From NCBI GenBank assembly GCA_013397455.1, contig VYZB01000212.1, positions 935,481 to 999,480 on the forward strand: a stretch of 64,000 nucleotides of DNA. Direction: 5' to 3'. The notes beneath the pieces were generated by a model that saw only the letters and a list, made by a program, of their open reading frames with translations, was not told the origin of the DNA and did no database searches. The translations under genes were made by a program, and so were the position numbers. Positions 27,489 through 40,600 of the stretch are shown here, piece after piece; position 1 is the first letter of the stretch, and every line of letters starts with the position of its first letter. Source of the stretch: Crotophaga sulcirostris. Taxonomy: Eukaryota > Chordata > Aves > Cuculiformes > Crotophagidae.

Positions 27489-30166
27489 TAATTTGTGGCT
27501 TTAAATGTCAGCATGAAATGATTGAGAATCCCCGAACACTTACAGAGGGGAGCAGTCTGGTCACTGCAGCCTCCAGATCTCTCTGGTGAGATTAATAATT
27601 AACTGACTATGAGAAATGACTCAACACTATGCTTCTTTGCACTCACAGCCTCAAACTCGCAGATCTTCTCTATAGCAAGCCAAGAAATTCATGACAGCTA
27701 ACAGCAAACACGGCTAGAAACTGGCTCATGTTATATGTCACATATTTATTATCTTTTAATTGTTCTGAAAGAAAATAAGAAAGCTGTGCACACGTGCATC
27801 ACTGAGTCAAAAAGCTAGCTCGAGAGGCTGTTGCCAGATTTTGTTCTATATTGGCCATTTTTATAACAACACAAAGGTTTGTCACCTTCCTCAGTGCACA
27901 CAGCCTTCCCAGCTATGCAGTTAATGCACTTTAGTCTAGTTGCAAGGAGTGAAGCACCTGGATCGCCTGCACAGGTGAATTCCTATCTTTCTCTTCCTCC
28001 TGTTAGCACTGAAAGGACACCTACAGCCCCACGCTTTGTCAGCCTGGGTAGGTCCCCAGGGACTGAACTGGGGATAAATGTCCAGTTAGGGCTCTTTCAC
28101 TGAGTGCCACAGCTGACTGGCCCTGGGCAGACCTGTGTGCTGCAGTGACCCACGCAGGGGGCAGATGCCAAGCTGGCCTGGGGTCCCCAGGAGCTGACCA
28201 GGTGTGTGTGTTAACAGCTCCAGTCCTCCAGGCTTACACTGGTTCCTTGGTGGCACATCCAGGGCCAATGATGTTGTTAGGGCTGAGTCCTCAGGGATGT
28301 TTATTAGAAATCCCCTTGCGAAGGCAGAAAATAGGTCATTTTCAAGGTGGAGCTCTTCAGATGCAACACCAGCATGATGGGCTAAAGCTGGGGAAAGAGC
28401 TTTACCTGCACTGCAGAACAGTCATGGGTTGGGACATGTGCACTGGGTTATGTTCATGAATATATTAAAGGTCTCTCTCAGCATTACTGTTTAGCCTAAG
28501 GAGCCTGAGATGCTTTAGAGATGCCTTTGCAGGGTGCAACATGGAGTGCTGTAAATAAGTGATTTCAGTCTCAAGATTTTTAGCTGTGGTACTTTTCAAT
28601 GTGCTTTTTATACAGGGAGGTTCATTAGATTTAATGAACGAAGCTTTTACATGCATTAGTTATGCTTTTCCTTTTAGCATGCATATTCATTTTCTCTTTC
28701 AGTGATTGAAGTAATAATTATGTTGCAGCTCCATTTAATAAAGAAATACAAAAATATAGTTGTTCATCAGATTATCTTAATATATCAATGTGCTACAACA
28801 CACATAATACAACTGTTTTACTTTCCATGTAGAGATTTCAAATTACTTTGAAAATATGAATTTATTGCATCTTAGAAAGCTTTTGTGAGATGGAAAGTAA
28901 TAGCTTACCTCTATCTAGCTGAGGCTCATTCAGATGGCCTGAGTTTACATCATTTACCAAAGACAAGACAATAAATCTATTACCATTATAGGAACAAGAC
29001 ATTGTGGCTTCCATGCTTGTACTTCAGCTTACAGAAAATACTGAAACTGAATGTGTTTACAAATGTGCTAAAGGGCTAAGATTTAGGTGCTTCTGCCTAA
29101 TTTATATCAGAGCCTGTAGCACAACTAGTCTAGTGACTCCTCACATTTCCTATCAAGGAATCACTAAAAGCCCATGTCAGCCACAGGATTTTAAGGACTG
29201 TGCACTGTGGATTGAATTCTCATGAAGGACACAAAAATGACGTGATGACATCAGGAAAACTGTGATTACAGAAGAACTGTATTTTCCTTTAATCTGTGAA
29301 CTGCATTTTCTGCCATGTGCAACAGAAAGGGAGTGATAACTGCCCCTTTCAACCACTGCAAAGCCCTTTCTAACTCTCTGCTTTCATGGAATATCTAGCA
29401 AAAAAAGAAAAGATTAAATTCTCCTGCAGTAGATTACCCACTTTGCTGTGAGGTTTTCCCTGCTAGCCAATGAATGTGAAACTTTGATTTGGGTAATTTT
29501 CACATTGTCTGGGACAAAACCAATGTAGCTGAAACACAGTTCTTATTCTGATGAAATTCCACCATAATCATCTTGTCTGAAACTTCCTAAAGAAACTGAC
29601 GATCAGTTCTAATTCTTACCACACCCCTTGCATTTGCACTGAACTTCTCTTTCCAGTGCATTGCTTCTTTTTTCTAGTTTTGAAGTTTGCCACTTAGACA
29701 TGGATCCTTGTCTATGCCTGCATTTAAAGAAATCTTACAAAGGGGAATTCACTGCTACTTAACAACAGCTAGCTCTGTCAGTTTTAGAAATATAAGCATT
29801 TATTTTCACAAGGTTTTAACTAATGCTAAAGGTATCACTGTGGGGTATTTACAAGATCCAGTTTTTAATGGTCAAGATGCCGTCAGCTATCCAGATGTAT
29901 TGAGAGGGTTTTTAGAAGGAATACTTTAGGGCAGGGCTCACTATGATACTGGGAATAATTTTTGGCAAGAGCCCTTCTTCAATTTGGTACGCAAGAAGCC
30001 TAGGTAGCCTAGGTAATTTAATATTAGATAGCTGCTGTTGTCTCTCTTCTGCTCTTCAGATTAAATAACTAACTTACTATAAAAACTTAAAAAATACTAA
30101 TTACCTTATATTTATTATTTTTTAATGATCTTGTACAATTAAAATAACAATTCCTTCATAGTCATT

Positions 30167-30171
30167 CTGTG
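30167..30171. repeat. Left target-site duplication of the solo LTR
   Basis: CTGTG, identical to 30750-30754 on the other side of the LTR. Confidence 0.9.
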
Positions 30172-30749
30172 TGTACTGGTTTTGGTTGGGATAGAGTTAA
30201 ATTTCTTCATAGTATCTTGTATGGGGCTGTGTTTTGGATTCCTGTTGAAAATGGTGTTGGTAAAACAGGGATGTTTTAGCTACTGCTGAGCAGTGCTTAC
30301 ACAGCCTCAAGGCATTTTCTGCTCCTCAGACTGCCCCACCATCCAGTATGCTGGGAGTGCACAGGAAGCTGGGAGGGGACACAGCTGGGACAGCTGCCCC
30401 CAGCTACCCTCTGCTGACCAGAGGGTATCCCATACCATATGACATCACTCTTGGCAATAAAACTGGGGGCAGTGAATGCTGGTGGGAGCTGCTATTGCTC
30501 AGGACTAGCCGCACTAGCTGCTGATGAGCAACTGTTATTTTTGCATCACTTGTTTTTCTAGGTTTTGATTCCCCATCCCCCTTTGTTGTTCCCCTCTTTC
30601 TTTTTTTTGAAAAAAGTATTAAACTATCTTTATCTTAACCCATGAGTTTTTGCACTTTTACCCTTCTGATTGTCTTCCCTATCCCACTCTGGGGGAGTGA
30701 GTGAGTGGTTAGATGGTGCTTAGATGCCTACAGCAGCTAAACCACAACA
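30172..30749 (+). mobile_element. Solo LTR of an avian ERVL-like endogenous retrovirus
   Basis: This 578-bp unit begins TGTACTGGTTTTGGTTGGGA and ends AAACCACAACA (TG...CA termini). It is flanked by a perfect 5-bp direct repeat, CTGTG, at 30167-30171 and 30750-30754. The body matches, from memory, an LTR family common in neoavian genomes (tracts such as GGGATGTTTTAGCTACTGCT, GAGCAGTGCTTACACAG and the AGTATTAAACTATCTTTATC poly(A) region near 30618). No internal retroviral sequence is present, so this is a product of LTR-LTR recombination. It sits antisense to KCND2 in intron 2. Family assignment to ERVL rests on recall and the 5-bp duplication. Confidence 0.9.
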
Positions 30750-30754
30750 CTGTG
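30750..30754. repeat. Right target-site duplication of the solo LTR
   Basis: CTGTG, identical to 30167-30171. Confidence 0.9.
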
Positions 30755-31857
30755 GCTCCTAGAGCAGTTGCCAAACCCATTAAAAATCATCACATTCCTA
30801 TTCACAACATTTTTTGTTTGGCCTTTCATAAATCCATCCTGTATGTTTGCTTCCAAGTGAAAAATCAAGCCCACATTTCATGCTCTGATTTTCTAATTTT
30901 CAGTAATTGCAAATAATTGACTTTAGATTAGCTGACAATAATTTATAGGATATCAGCATGCAATAAAGAAAATGCTGTTTACTTTGTACATTAATGGATA
31001 CGGAATTAAATAAGGTTCATATATTTGTTAAGTCATGCCTCGCTTTCACAATCTATTCAAATCACTGTTCAGTAAACAACAGTTTTACAATGCTTTTGTG
31101 CTAAATTCAAAAATCTTGGGTGAAGTATTTGTTAGTTATGCCTCTGCAACTCCACCAAGATTAATCGCTTACCTTGTTTAAAGAAGTCGTAATGGCTAGC
31201 AGGGCTCCCTACTGCAAACACTCAGCTCTAGGCTGCCAGGTGCTGTTAAGCAGTTGTTACAATTTATGCTAGAGCTTTTTATATTTACATAGTAACTAAG
31301 TAATCATAACTTGTCAGATAAATACATTATGTACAATCAATAAATAATAAAGCCAAGCCAATCTTCAGGAGATATTTTTCTATGTAATTATAGAAGACTA
31401 TATGCACATGAAAGATTCAGGTTGAATTTTATGTATTAAGTCACATTTTGGAGCTGATAGTTGGCTGAGTGTTCTGTTGAGGCACCGTGCAAAGTCACTC
31501 CAGGGAGAAAGTACATGGGCAACTAAAATTAAGGCTTCTCCACTTCTTATCAGGTAATGAACAATAATGTGCAGATGGACCTACAATCAGGACTTTCTGG
31601 CTAGGAGAATACAATTCTCTTGCCTTCAAAGATGCAAAAAAAAATAGGTGTACCAAAACCAGGGAAGGCATCCAGAAAGGAATGCTTCTTTCAGAGTGTG
31701 GAAGACATTGTCATCATAAGAGCTGCTGCAGCACATTGTGAAGGAGCAGACACCTGTTCCAACCTGGTAGTTATGCCTCCTCCTTTCACTTCTCTCTGCT
31801 GCTCTTAGCTTTTGATACCTACTAAATATGGAATAGGAAACTGTATCCAAGCTTACC

Positions 31858-31921
31858 TAAACCTGTCTTTTTCCTTTCCTATCCTTTCCTTTTTCCTTTC
31901 TCCTCCTTTCTTTTCCTTTAT
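31858..31921. repeat. Polypyrimidine (TTTCC)n-like tract
   Basis: About 60 bp of almost pure C/T on the plus strand, built on tttcc and ttcct units. It is purine-only on the KCND2-sense strand. Confidence 0.8.
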
Positions 31922-33828
31922 ACAAGGACCAGTTACAACACATCTGTCATAACTTCGCCACCTGAAAGCACTGATGAGCAACCAAAATAACTCAGCCTCT
32001 TGAAGTTGTCTCTAGCTAAGAAAAGCTCCACAAATAGGATTCTTCAAAACTATCTCAGTTGTGACAAATCTGCACAAGGAAAAGCCATAGTAAGACTACA
32101 GGGCATAATTAGTTCTGTCCTAAATTCCAACACCTATTTTGGAATATTATTTATTGTGAGGATAGGTCAGATCCTTGGACCTTATTATCTGATAAAAGAA
32201 AATATTCTGTTTATTTTACTTTGTTTTTTAAATTGTAATCTCTCTTTTTGTTTGTTTCTATTGAAATCTCTTTTACAATAATGTATTTCCATGGTTGGAA
32301 GCAGTATCTTCCCTTTCAAAATGAGAAGGCATATAAACAAATTTCTCTCTTCCATCTTCTCCTGAACATTAATGTGCAACATCTTTTTGCCAAAAATAAA
32401 CAAATAGAATTTTCTAATCTTGAATGATAGTGTATAACTCAGTAACTGCACATACTGGTGGTCAGGTGGCTCTTGAACAAACCTAATACAAGTGACAAAG
32501 TTTTTCTGCTGAAAATTCCCAGTGCTCCTGGGACTAGAGTTCAACTCTTCACCGGAGAACTTTCTCTTGAAGTTCCTTACAGCCCAAATGTTTTGTCATT
32601 TCTGAAGACTACTTTGATTAAACTTCTGTATGAGATATTGATAAAGTAAGTTGTGTAATTCAAATATACAACTCTCTCAATCATATAGATGGTGGTGTAG
32701 CCAGCAGGAGGTACCATTGCCTGCAGGGGTTCATGCTGTGCTCCATGAAATAACACCTTCTGTCAAGCTTCTTCTTCAGCCTTAGAGAACAGAAATAAGG
32801 TTGGTGCCTAGGGAAACATTTATTTTAGAAAACTGTGTAAAGTTTCTATTGTATTGAACGAGGAAGGAATTTCAGACTTCAATAATGTGACCTTTTTGCT
32901 TGAATATTCTTATACAATGCAGCAGAACCCTCCTGTGAAAAGCAAGACTATACTTCATAGCTAAATATTGCTAGATATGGACTATACAGTACCTAAAAAG
33001 TGCTTTTTGTTATTTTTTTTTTCAGTCCATCAAAGCAATATTCTATTCAACATCTCAGTCATTTTAGATGACAGAGATTAGCTTTAAAATAGAAGATATC
33101 AATGAAACACACATCCAGTGCTAAGTTGATGAGACCTCAAAGCCATTTTCTCCAAAGCAAGAAGGGCATAAACACGGTCAGAGGAAATCTCTCATTCTTA
33201 CTATTGACATTGTTCTGGGGAGCAGAGGAACAGACGCTTTGCAGGATTGCCATTCATCACTTCATATTCCTGTTTAAAACATACAATGAGCTCACTGTTT
33301 CGCAAGGAGAAAAAGTCAGTTATGAACTCAAGCACTTTCTATTCAGGGAGAGATTATGGGGAATATCAGCTAGTCTGCCATTCTAATTTTTGCAAGGTAT
33401 TTAGTAGTGTCCATCTCTTTTTCACTGGCAAGTGTAAAGCAGGAATAGAACATTTTCTTTCATGACATGCAGTAGGAGGCAGTTTCTATCTGAAGTAAAG
33501 CTAGTTGTGTCTGCAGTTATGAAAGTTCAGAACAGGCACATTGATTTCTGGGATCAAGCAGATTTGTTATCCATGACTGGTGCAATGCTCAGAGGCACAG
33601 TAATGAAGCACTGTGTTCTGGCTGATACATGCTGTTCTTTCTCTGTCTGCTGCCATTATGCAAAAAGAAGTGGAAAAATTCCCAGCAAAGACAATGTAGT
33701 GTAGAAGTGTAGGCACATAGCACATACATATAGTAGTCCTTTTGCTAAGAAGTACTCCCTTCAAGGATGCACAGCATAGGGAAAGTCATATTTTATCCAT
33801 TGCTCAACAACAAAAGAGGAAAAAATTA

Positions 33829-34089
<261 letters not shown>

Positions 34090-34273
34090 TTATTTTGCAC
34101 ATAATACTCACTGCATGTGGACAATACTTTATATACATATGCATACATATACAGCATGCCCAGTGTTGTGCACACATAATTTTAATTAGAAGCTACTGTT
34201 GAGTATCCTGTCCATCAAACTGTGGGTAATTATAGTCTTCTCAGGCTGCCTCCATTGCAATGGAGAAAGAGTG

Positions 34274-34298
34274 ATGCTGCTATTAAAAAAAAAAAAAA
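34274..34298. repeat. A-rich run
   Basis: An A-run of about 14 within attaaaaa...aatcag. No element with this tail was identified upstream. Confidence 0.6.
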
Positions 34299-34465
34299 AT
34301 CAGTGTAGAAGTTAAGTCCTTACTCCATCTACTTGTTGGAAGAACTTGCCACTTCCTATCGGCAAGATCTTAGGGAGACCACTTGGTAAGTTAGATGCCA
34401 AGCTGAATGATGTGTTGCCTCATTTAAGCTTATATAGCACTTCCCTTTAGTTGGGTAGCACATGT

Positions 34466-34612
34466 TCTGGAACAAGTCACCTGGGAGACTGTGCAGTTTC
34501 TGCATTTGGTTAGACAGAAGCATGGCTGATCTAACCTACTGTTGTTGATAGGCCACCTTTGAGTCTGAAGTTGGACTAGCTGACCTCCACAGGTCCCTTT
34601 TATGATCTAGTC
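34466..34612 (+). mobile_element. CR1 LINE 3'-end fragment, old
   Basis: This segment shows the CR1 3' region in sense orientation, including GAACAAGTCACCTGGGAGAC (CR1: GGAACAGGCTGCCCAGGGAG) and TTGGACTAGCTGACCTCCAC followed by AGGTCCCTT. Divergence is high and the terminal octamer tail is not clear, so it is an ancient 5'-truncated copy. Confidence 0.75.
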
Positions 34613-37600
34613 AAAAGTAAACAAGAAAAACTCAAGCCACAAGCAAGCAACCAATCAAACTCTAACTGCTAATCCTGGCAGTGCTCAGAATTATTGGGGC
34701 TTCTATGTTTTTTAATGCTGCTAGATATTGTTTTGTCCAGCAAGAAAGAACACAGTGCTACTGAAGTATGTAGAGGCAGTCCAGTGACAGCTTAGTAAGA
34801 GATATCAACTCATTGCACTCTGTTGAGTACCATATTCTATAGGACAAGTATATAATTACATACTACAGAATTTCATAGCGAGATAAATTACTTCGAAGTA
34901 CCATTGGGGCTTTAACTGTACTGGGTTTTAAATTGTTATTGAACATTTATTGTAGCATGTGAGTTTAGTACGCTTGTGAGCAGACAGATAGCACATTCCC
35001 TATTACAAACCATTTATAATGTTAACACAAGAAAAGGTAAGAAATAAAACTGCAGGAGGGCCAGTGTTTGGAAAATGCTGCCTGGAAAACAGAACTTGTC
35101 TGTTCAGCAGGAACTGGAAAAATAATAGAGAAGAAGGGGGGGCTTCAAGTCACATTGCCCAAATTGTTTACCCAGTCACAAGAAGGAGGGGATAAAAGGA
35201 TAAGGATACCAGATGACAGAGAATCTATATGGGGTTAGAAAACACTTTCTAGCAATGAGAGCTCAACATATGTCAAAATAAGATTATGTATCACCTTGTA
35301 GCTGAAGATGGATGTTTTGCATTTTGTAAAATGAGGAAGATTGACATAAACATTCAAATAAGTAGTCATCCAGGCAGATATAACATAGATGACCAAGTCT
35401 TAGACTACTAACAAAGATTATCTTGTATAAAACAAATATTTAGCTGTTCTGCAAAGCATGGCCAAATGTAAAATATTCACAGGGAAAAAATACATTAGTA
35501 TTTTTACCAATAAATTCCCCTACCTGCTCAGACTTCGAATGCTATTAGTCTCTGATTTCATGTCATGCAGGATTGCATAAAATTACATAGTGTAACAGAA
35601 TCCATCTTCTAAATTATTTATATGGCTAGTCTTAATTACAAGATATATAAAACTGGAAAAATACTAGAAAGAGTCATACCTTCCTTCACATCAACAGTTG
35701 CACTCACAACATAGGCATTTTTACTGCTTATCTTCCTGAAGCCAGAGCTGAGTATCAGCTGTCAGGACTGATGCACGCCCACCTGTTCTTTCCTTTGGGC
35801 AGGGAAGTGGATAAAGGACCTTTCAAGGTCCCTTTGACAAATTGGAATCCTGACACCTAACTAACCCCATTTTTTTTTCCAGACAGAGCAGTGAGGTGAG
35901 CAGTGGGCATCGGGCCAGACTGGCAAGCTTAGTGTAGAAGTCCTAGGTTCACTGATAATTTTGCCAGTCTAAAACATTTGTCACTGTTTTATTTCATCCT
36001 TTCAGATATGATCCAAGTACTTTCTTAAATTGAATTCAAGTGTATCCACAGTAAGCAATTTAAAGGCTATGTATATTTACACACACCTGACACAAGCAGA
36101 TCTTGAAATGCAAAATCTATGCATGTCCAGTACTACTGGACAGAACTCTTAAATTAGATCCCTAAATCTGTATTTAGATGCCTATCACTTGAAATGCTAA
36201 ACTGCTGAACCTTCTTAAACTCACATTGTCACCAATGGCTGCTCTGGACAGAAGGCATTTCTGTATTTATTTAATTTGGTTTGAAGTTGCTCAGGGATAT
36301 AGCTCATCCTGTTGATAATGTGACACTACAGTTATGTGAATCAAGTGTAGAATGATGCATTAGAAGTGGTGACAGGAACTATTAGCTGATCTGTCCCTAA
36401 CATTTCAGTATTTATGCGTGGATCTACCCACTGACATAAAGAGGTGCCATTACACAGCATTTCAGTGTTGTAGAGTGAAATAAAAAAAATAGGATTGTTT
36501 GATAAATGAAGATCTTTTGCAGTGTTTTTCTTGCCTTCTGGACAAAATTAATGGTAGATGGATATACTGTTTATTTTAAAACAACTTGCCTTGGATTATT
36601 TTTCTATTTCAGCTTGAATAAGTTCAAATAGTAACATTTTCCAAATGTAATGTTGTTTGTCCATTGTTTAGTGCTAATAATAACTTTTGCATCATTAATA
36701 ACTCTTACATAATTAGTTTTTCTCCTGTTGCTAAATACTGTGTTGGAGATGTTTAAATAAAATTATGGTCAGAAAAAATAGCTTCCAAGAAATAAGCCTT
36801 GCTTTTGTGACAAAATGGAATTTTTACATTTACCCTGATTAGCTTTGCTCTCCTTTGGGACAGTGACACAGATTTTAGTCTATTGTAGGCATGATAAGAA
36901 TGGCTAATGAAGTTCCTACTGCCGGATCAAACATTACCTTTATTTATACCTCATATGTCACTGAATACCACCAATGGAAGTGGATGACATAAAATAAAGG
37001 GAAAATTTCTTCCTTTACCCCACCTGCAATTGTTTTATTCCTTAGAAAGTCTAAACTAAAAAAGAACATAAATTCATTTTCAGATGGCAGAGTAGCTTTG
37101 TGGTGCTTGTATTTCAAAGTGGAAAAAATATACTTGATCTCTAAAACAAATTCTAAATTCTGCAGAAAATCTGATCCCTTCAGTCATGGAACCACAACAA
37201 ATACGGAATCTTATTAAGCAACTTTCACAGAATCACTTTTCAAAAGGGAACTATTTCAAGGTTTTATCTAGTGCAACTCTGCTTGTCTCACTTCTTCAGA
37301 CTGCAACTGCAAACATATTCTCCTTTATGGGTGTTTTTTTTTCTCCTAGTTGCAGTCTTTTCACAGCTTTGTATATAGTCTGTTCCACATATGTCTATTA
37401 TTGTGGCCAAAGCTCAAGTCAGTCTTTGGGCATTTATGATTTGTACTGACAATCTAATTTTGTAATGTCAAAAGTGTCGTCCCAATATTGCATGCTCTGG
37501 ATGAGTGAACAAAAAGAGATGTCGTACTGATCCCTGTTATCAATCAGGGGCATTCTACTTCATTAACCAAAAAGGGAAGGGAAAAGACTATGACAAACTA

Positions 37601-40600
37601 GATGTGTCAATCAAGTTTTACCAAATCACAAGTCAGAAACTCGATGATCAAAGTAATGCCTAGGTTTCACTAGATGTAGTCCAGAGAGGTCAGACACGTG
37701 CTTCTGCTTGCGGTCCATGAATATCTGTTCACTAAGTGACATAGTACAGGGATGGATGGATTTAAAGGCACGTGTGTTCGTCTCAGTTGTTTGTATTCAA
37801 CAAGTGACAGACCACTTTTTCATAATTGACTCCTACTGCAAGGGAAGACAGCCAGCCAGTGGATTCCTTTATTTTTGCAAATACTGGACCTTTCAGAGTA
37901 CTGATATGAGTAACATAGGCATACTTTCTTATAGCTCTGCATGCAGATTTAGTGGCATGAAAAACAGCTTGACATGCACTCAAAAGGCTGAGCTATTGTA
38001 GGAACTTCAGAAACATGAACAGATTTGCATTTACAAACACCCAGTCTGTAACCTACACATGTCCACGGCAGACCTTACCTGTAGACATTCACCTGCCAAA
38101 GCAATATTGTTTTTCTGACTCATAAGTAGAATATACCTGATGTTGTATACCCATAATTCAAGAAATCTCAGACAAGAGAGGCTGTATTTGTGGCATCGGC
38201 AGCTATTTATCTTCTTCCTGCATCTAATAAAGACTGTGTTTTGATGGCTCTAAGATGGAAAAGTTCATAAATCAAAGGTCTGAATTATAATTAAAACAAG
38301 TCATACTTTTTGTCCATTTTTCATTGGTGTGAGCAGAGGTCTTTTCTTCAACAATCTTAACAAATGAGAGCACAATGCTGCATATTTAACTTCTCTTTGT
38401 TTCTTTGAACACAGGAGTAATTTTTTTCAAGTGAAAAAAAAATGTATTTTGGAAGATAAAATAACTAATCACATAAATTGTAATTTAGCTATATTTGTGT
38501 GTGTGCTTGACAGATCAAAAATACATATTTGGAATAGCTTACTTCAGATAAAAACACTACACCCTCCAGGTTACCTAAAACTATAGGACATATATAAGAG
38601 GAATAAACCCAAGATGTGCATTTTTGCAAATATCAAATAGTTTAGGCTGATAATTTCCAAAACTGTTAAGTAAAAAAAAGTCAATATTCAACACAACTAA
38701 CTGCAATAATTATTACTAACAGTAGAGGGCATAAACGCCATTAAAAATAAATGCAAATGCAACAGCATTTTTAAATCCGTGTTACAAATACATGTGCCCT
38801 CTCCCACCTCCTTCAACTTCATTTACATTCTTTAATAAAAATATTACATTGATTTAGGTCTGTTGTCTGCGCCCATCTTATTTGCTGAAAAGAAAAGCTA
38901 GTAACATTTTTGTTTTCAAACATGTAAAACATGTCAGAAAATAATGGAGTTGTAAAAGAAATGAAAAGTTGTTAAAATTTACTTGGTAATATTTATTTTA
39001 AAAGTAAGGGAATTTATGACCAAAGAACAATGACAACAGTATGAAATCCATGGAAACTAAACAATCTTTGTAAAAGCAAGGATGGCACAGGTTTTTTTTC
39101 ATGTGTGGGAGACAAGTCATGTTTCCTAGTGGATTTAGCATGTAATTCAGGCAGAGTTCAAGCTTTTTTTTGCACTGGAGTTGATTAACAGACCGATGTT
39201 CTGCCTAACCAGGACCTATCTCCCCATCCTCCAGTTGCCTGCCTGCTCCGGGCAGGGATGGCGCTTTACCCACCCGGGTGTGAAGATGATGCACCTGCCC
39301 TCTTGCTTCTCCTCTCAGCTAACGGCTGGTTCCTGTTCTCCAGGAACCACAGGCAGAGCCCTAGAGGCTGCTTTGGTGAGACTCTCAGTGAAGATTACAC
39401 AGCTGCTCATCGGCCCATGTGTCCAGGCAGCCAGGCACCCCATCGGGCACGCAATCACATGCCAGCAGAGGGGAGAAGGCAAGAAAAGCAATTCCTAGCT
39501 TCTCTGACACTAACAGTAATCATGATTAATCTGAAGCCTTACCTAGGTCTTAAAATAGCCTAATGATTTTGGGAAAGCAATTTCTAATAATACAAAATAT
39601 TGCTGTCAGTGTGAGATGCAGAATATAACATAGATTATTTCAATTTTTATTCCAGCCTAGGGAGATTCTGCATAGAATTGCAAATAATCTTCCCAGCTGC
39701 TTTTACTGCTGTGAAGGGCCCTCTGTTGCAATAGTCCTCTTTTCCGCTCAGTATTGATGGACATGGTCCCCTCTGGGGTCCACAAATGTTCCTCCAAGAG
39801 CTGGCCAGAATAAATGTTCATGAATGATGAAAGCCACATCTGCCTCTCAAGAGTGGCGGCACTCCCTGGGCTTTCCAGCCTGCAGTGCAAGAGTCAAACT
39901 ATTGTCCCTGCACCTGGCTGAGTTTGCAGTTTCTGTAACACAAAATTTCTAATAGAATTCAGGGATATTTTTATTTTTTTTTCACATGTGCACCGAGGCT
40001 TTCATCCAAGAAGGTTAAACAGATTTATAAAGGTGGACTTCAGTACTTAGAGGTCAAAACAAGGAACTTTTGCATGGAAAAGTTAAAAGATCTGCCTAAG
40101 GAAACACTCTGGGCTCCTGGCAGTCAGTATAGAGATCTGGATAAACAAATTCCAAAAGGTAACAAAAATCGTGGGTTTTTTTTGCAATCTCTCCAACACT
40201 CCATAGAAAAAGCTAATATCCTAACTGTTCCTGTTCTGCTGCAAAATATCACAGAAATGTGATGTCTGGTTCATGCTGTATGGGGGCTAATTAAACTATC
40301 AAAGCTATGCCCAGTTGAATCCTACCAGCTTCATTGAAGTTATACAGACATACTACTGAGGTGGTTTTTGTTTTGGTTTTTCCCAAAGATTTCAGAGGTA
40401 AAAAAGAGAAAATTTCTGAACGTATTGGACACTTACTAAGAAAAGGAACACAGCAGAAAAATTATTTTTGATGCAAATTTTGTGAGCTGGTTTTCCTAAT
40501 GTTACCTAAATCATGGTGATTCTCACAATACACTGGCCTTCATCCACACTCACAGGAAAAAAAGGGCCTTTTTTAGAGTTTGTGAGCAAGGGAGCTTTGC

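Noticed and set aside
28010..28300. GC-rich patch in intron 2, considered as an LTR
   Set aside because: No TG...CA ends, no target duplication and no similarity to the LTR families seen elsewhere in the window.
32185..32544. 119-codon minus-strand frame in KCND2 intron 2
   Set aside because: AT-rich composition, Lys/Phe/Ile-heavy, no domain, no splice context.
39181..39563. GC-rich segment with two overlapping open frames, considered as an exon or CpG island
   Set aside because: Few CpGs, no splice consensus in phase, and no protein resemblance.
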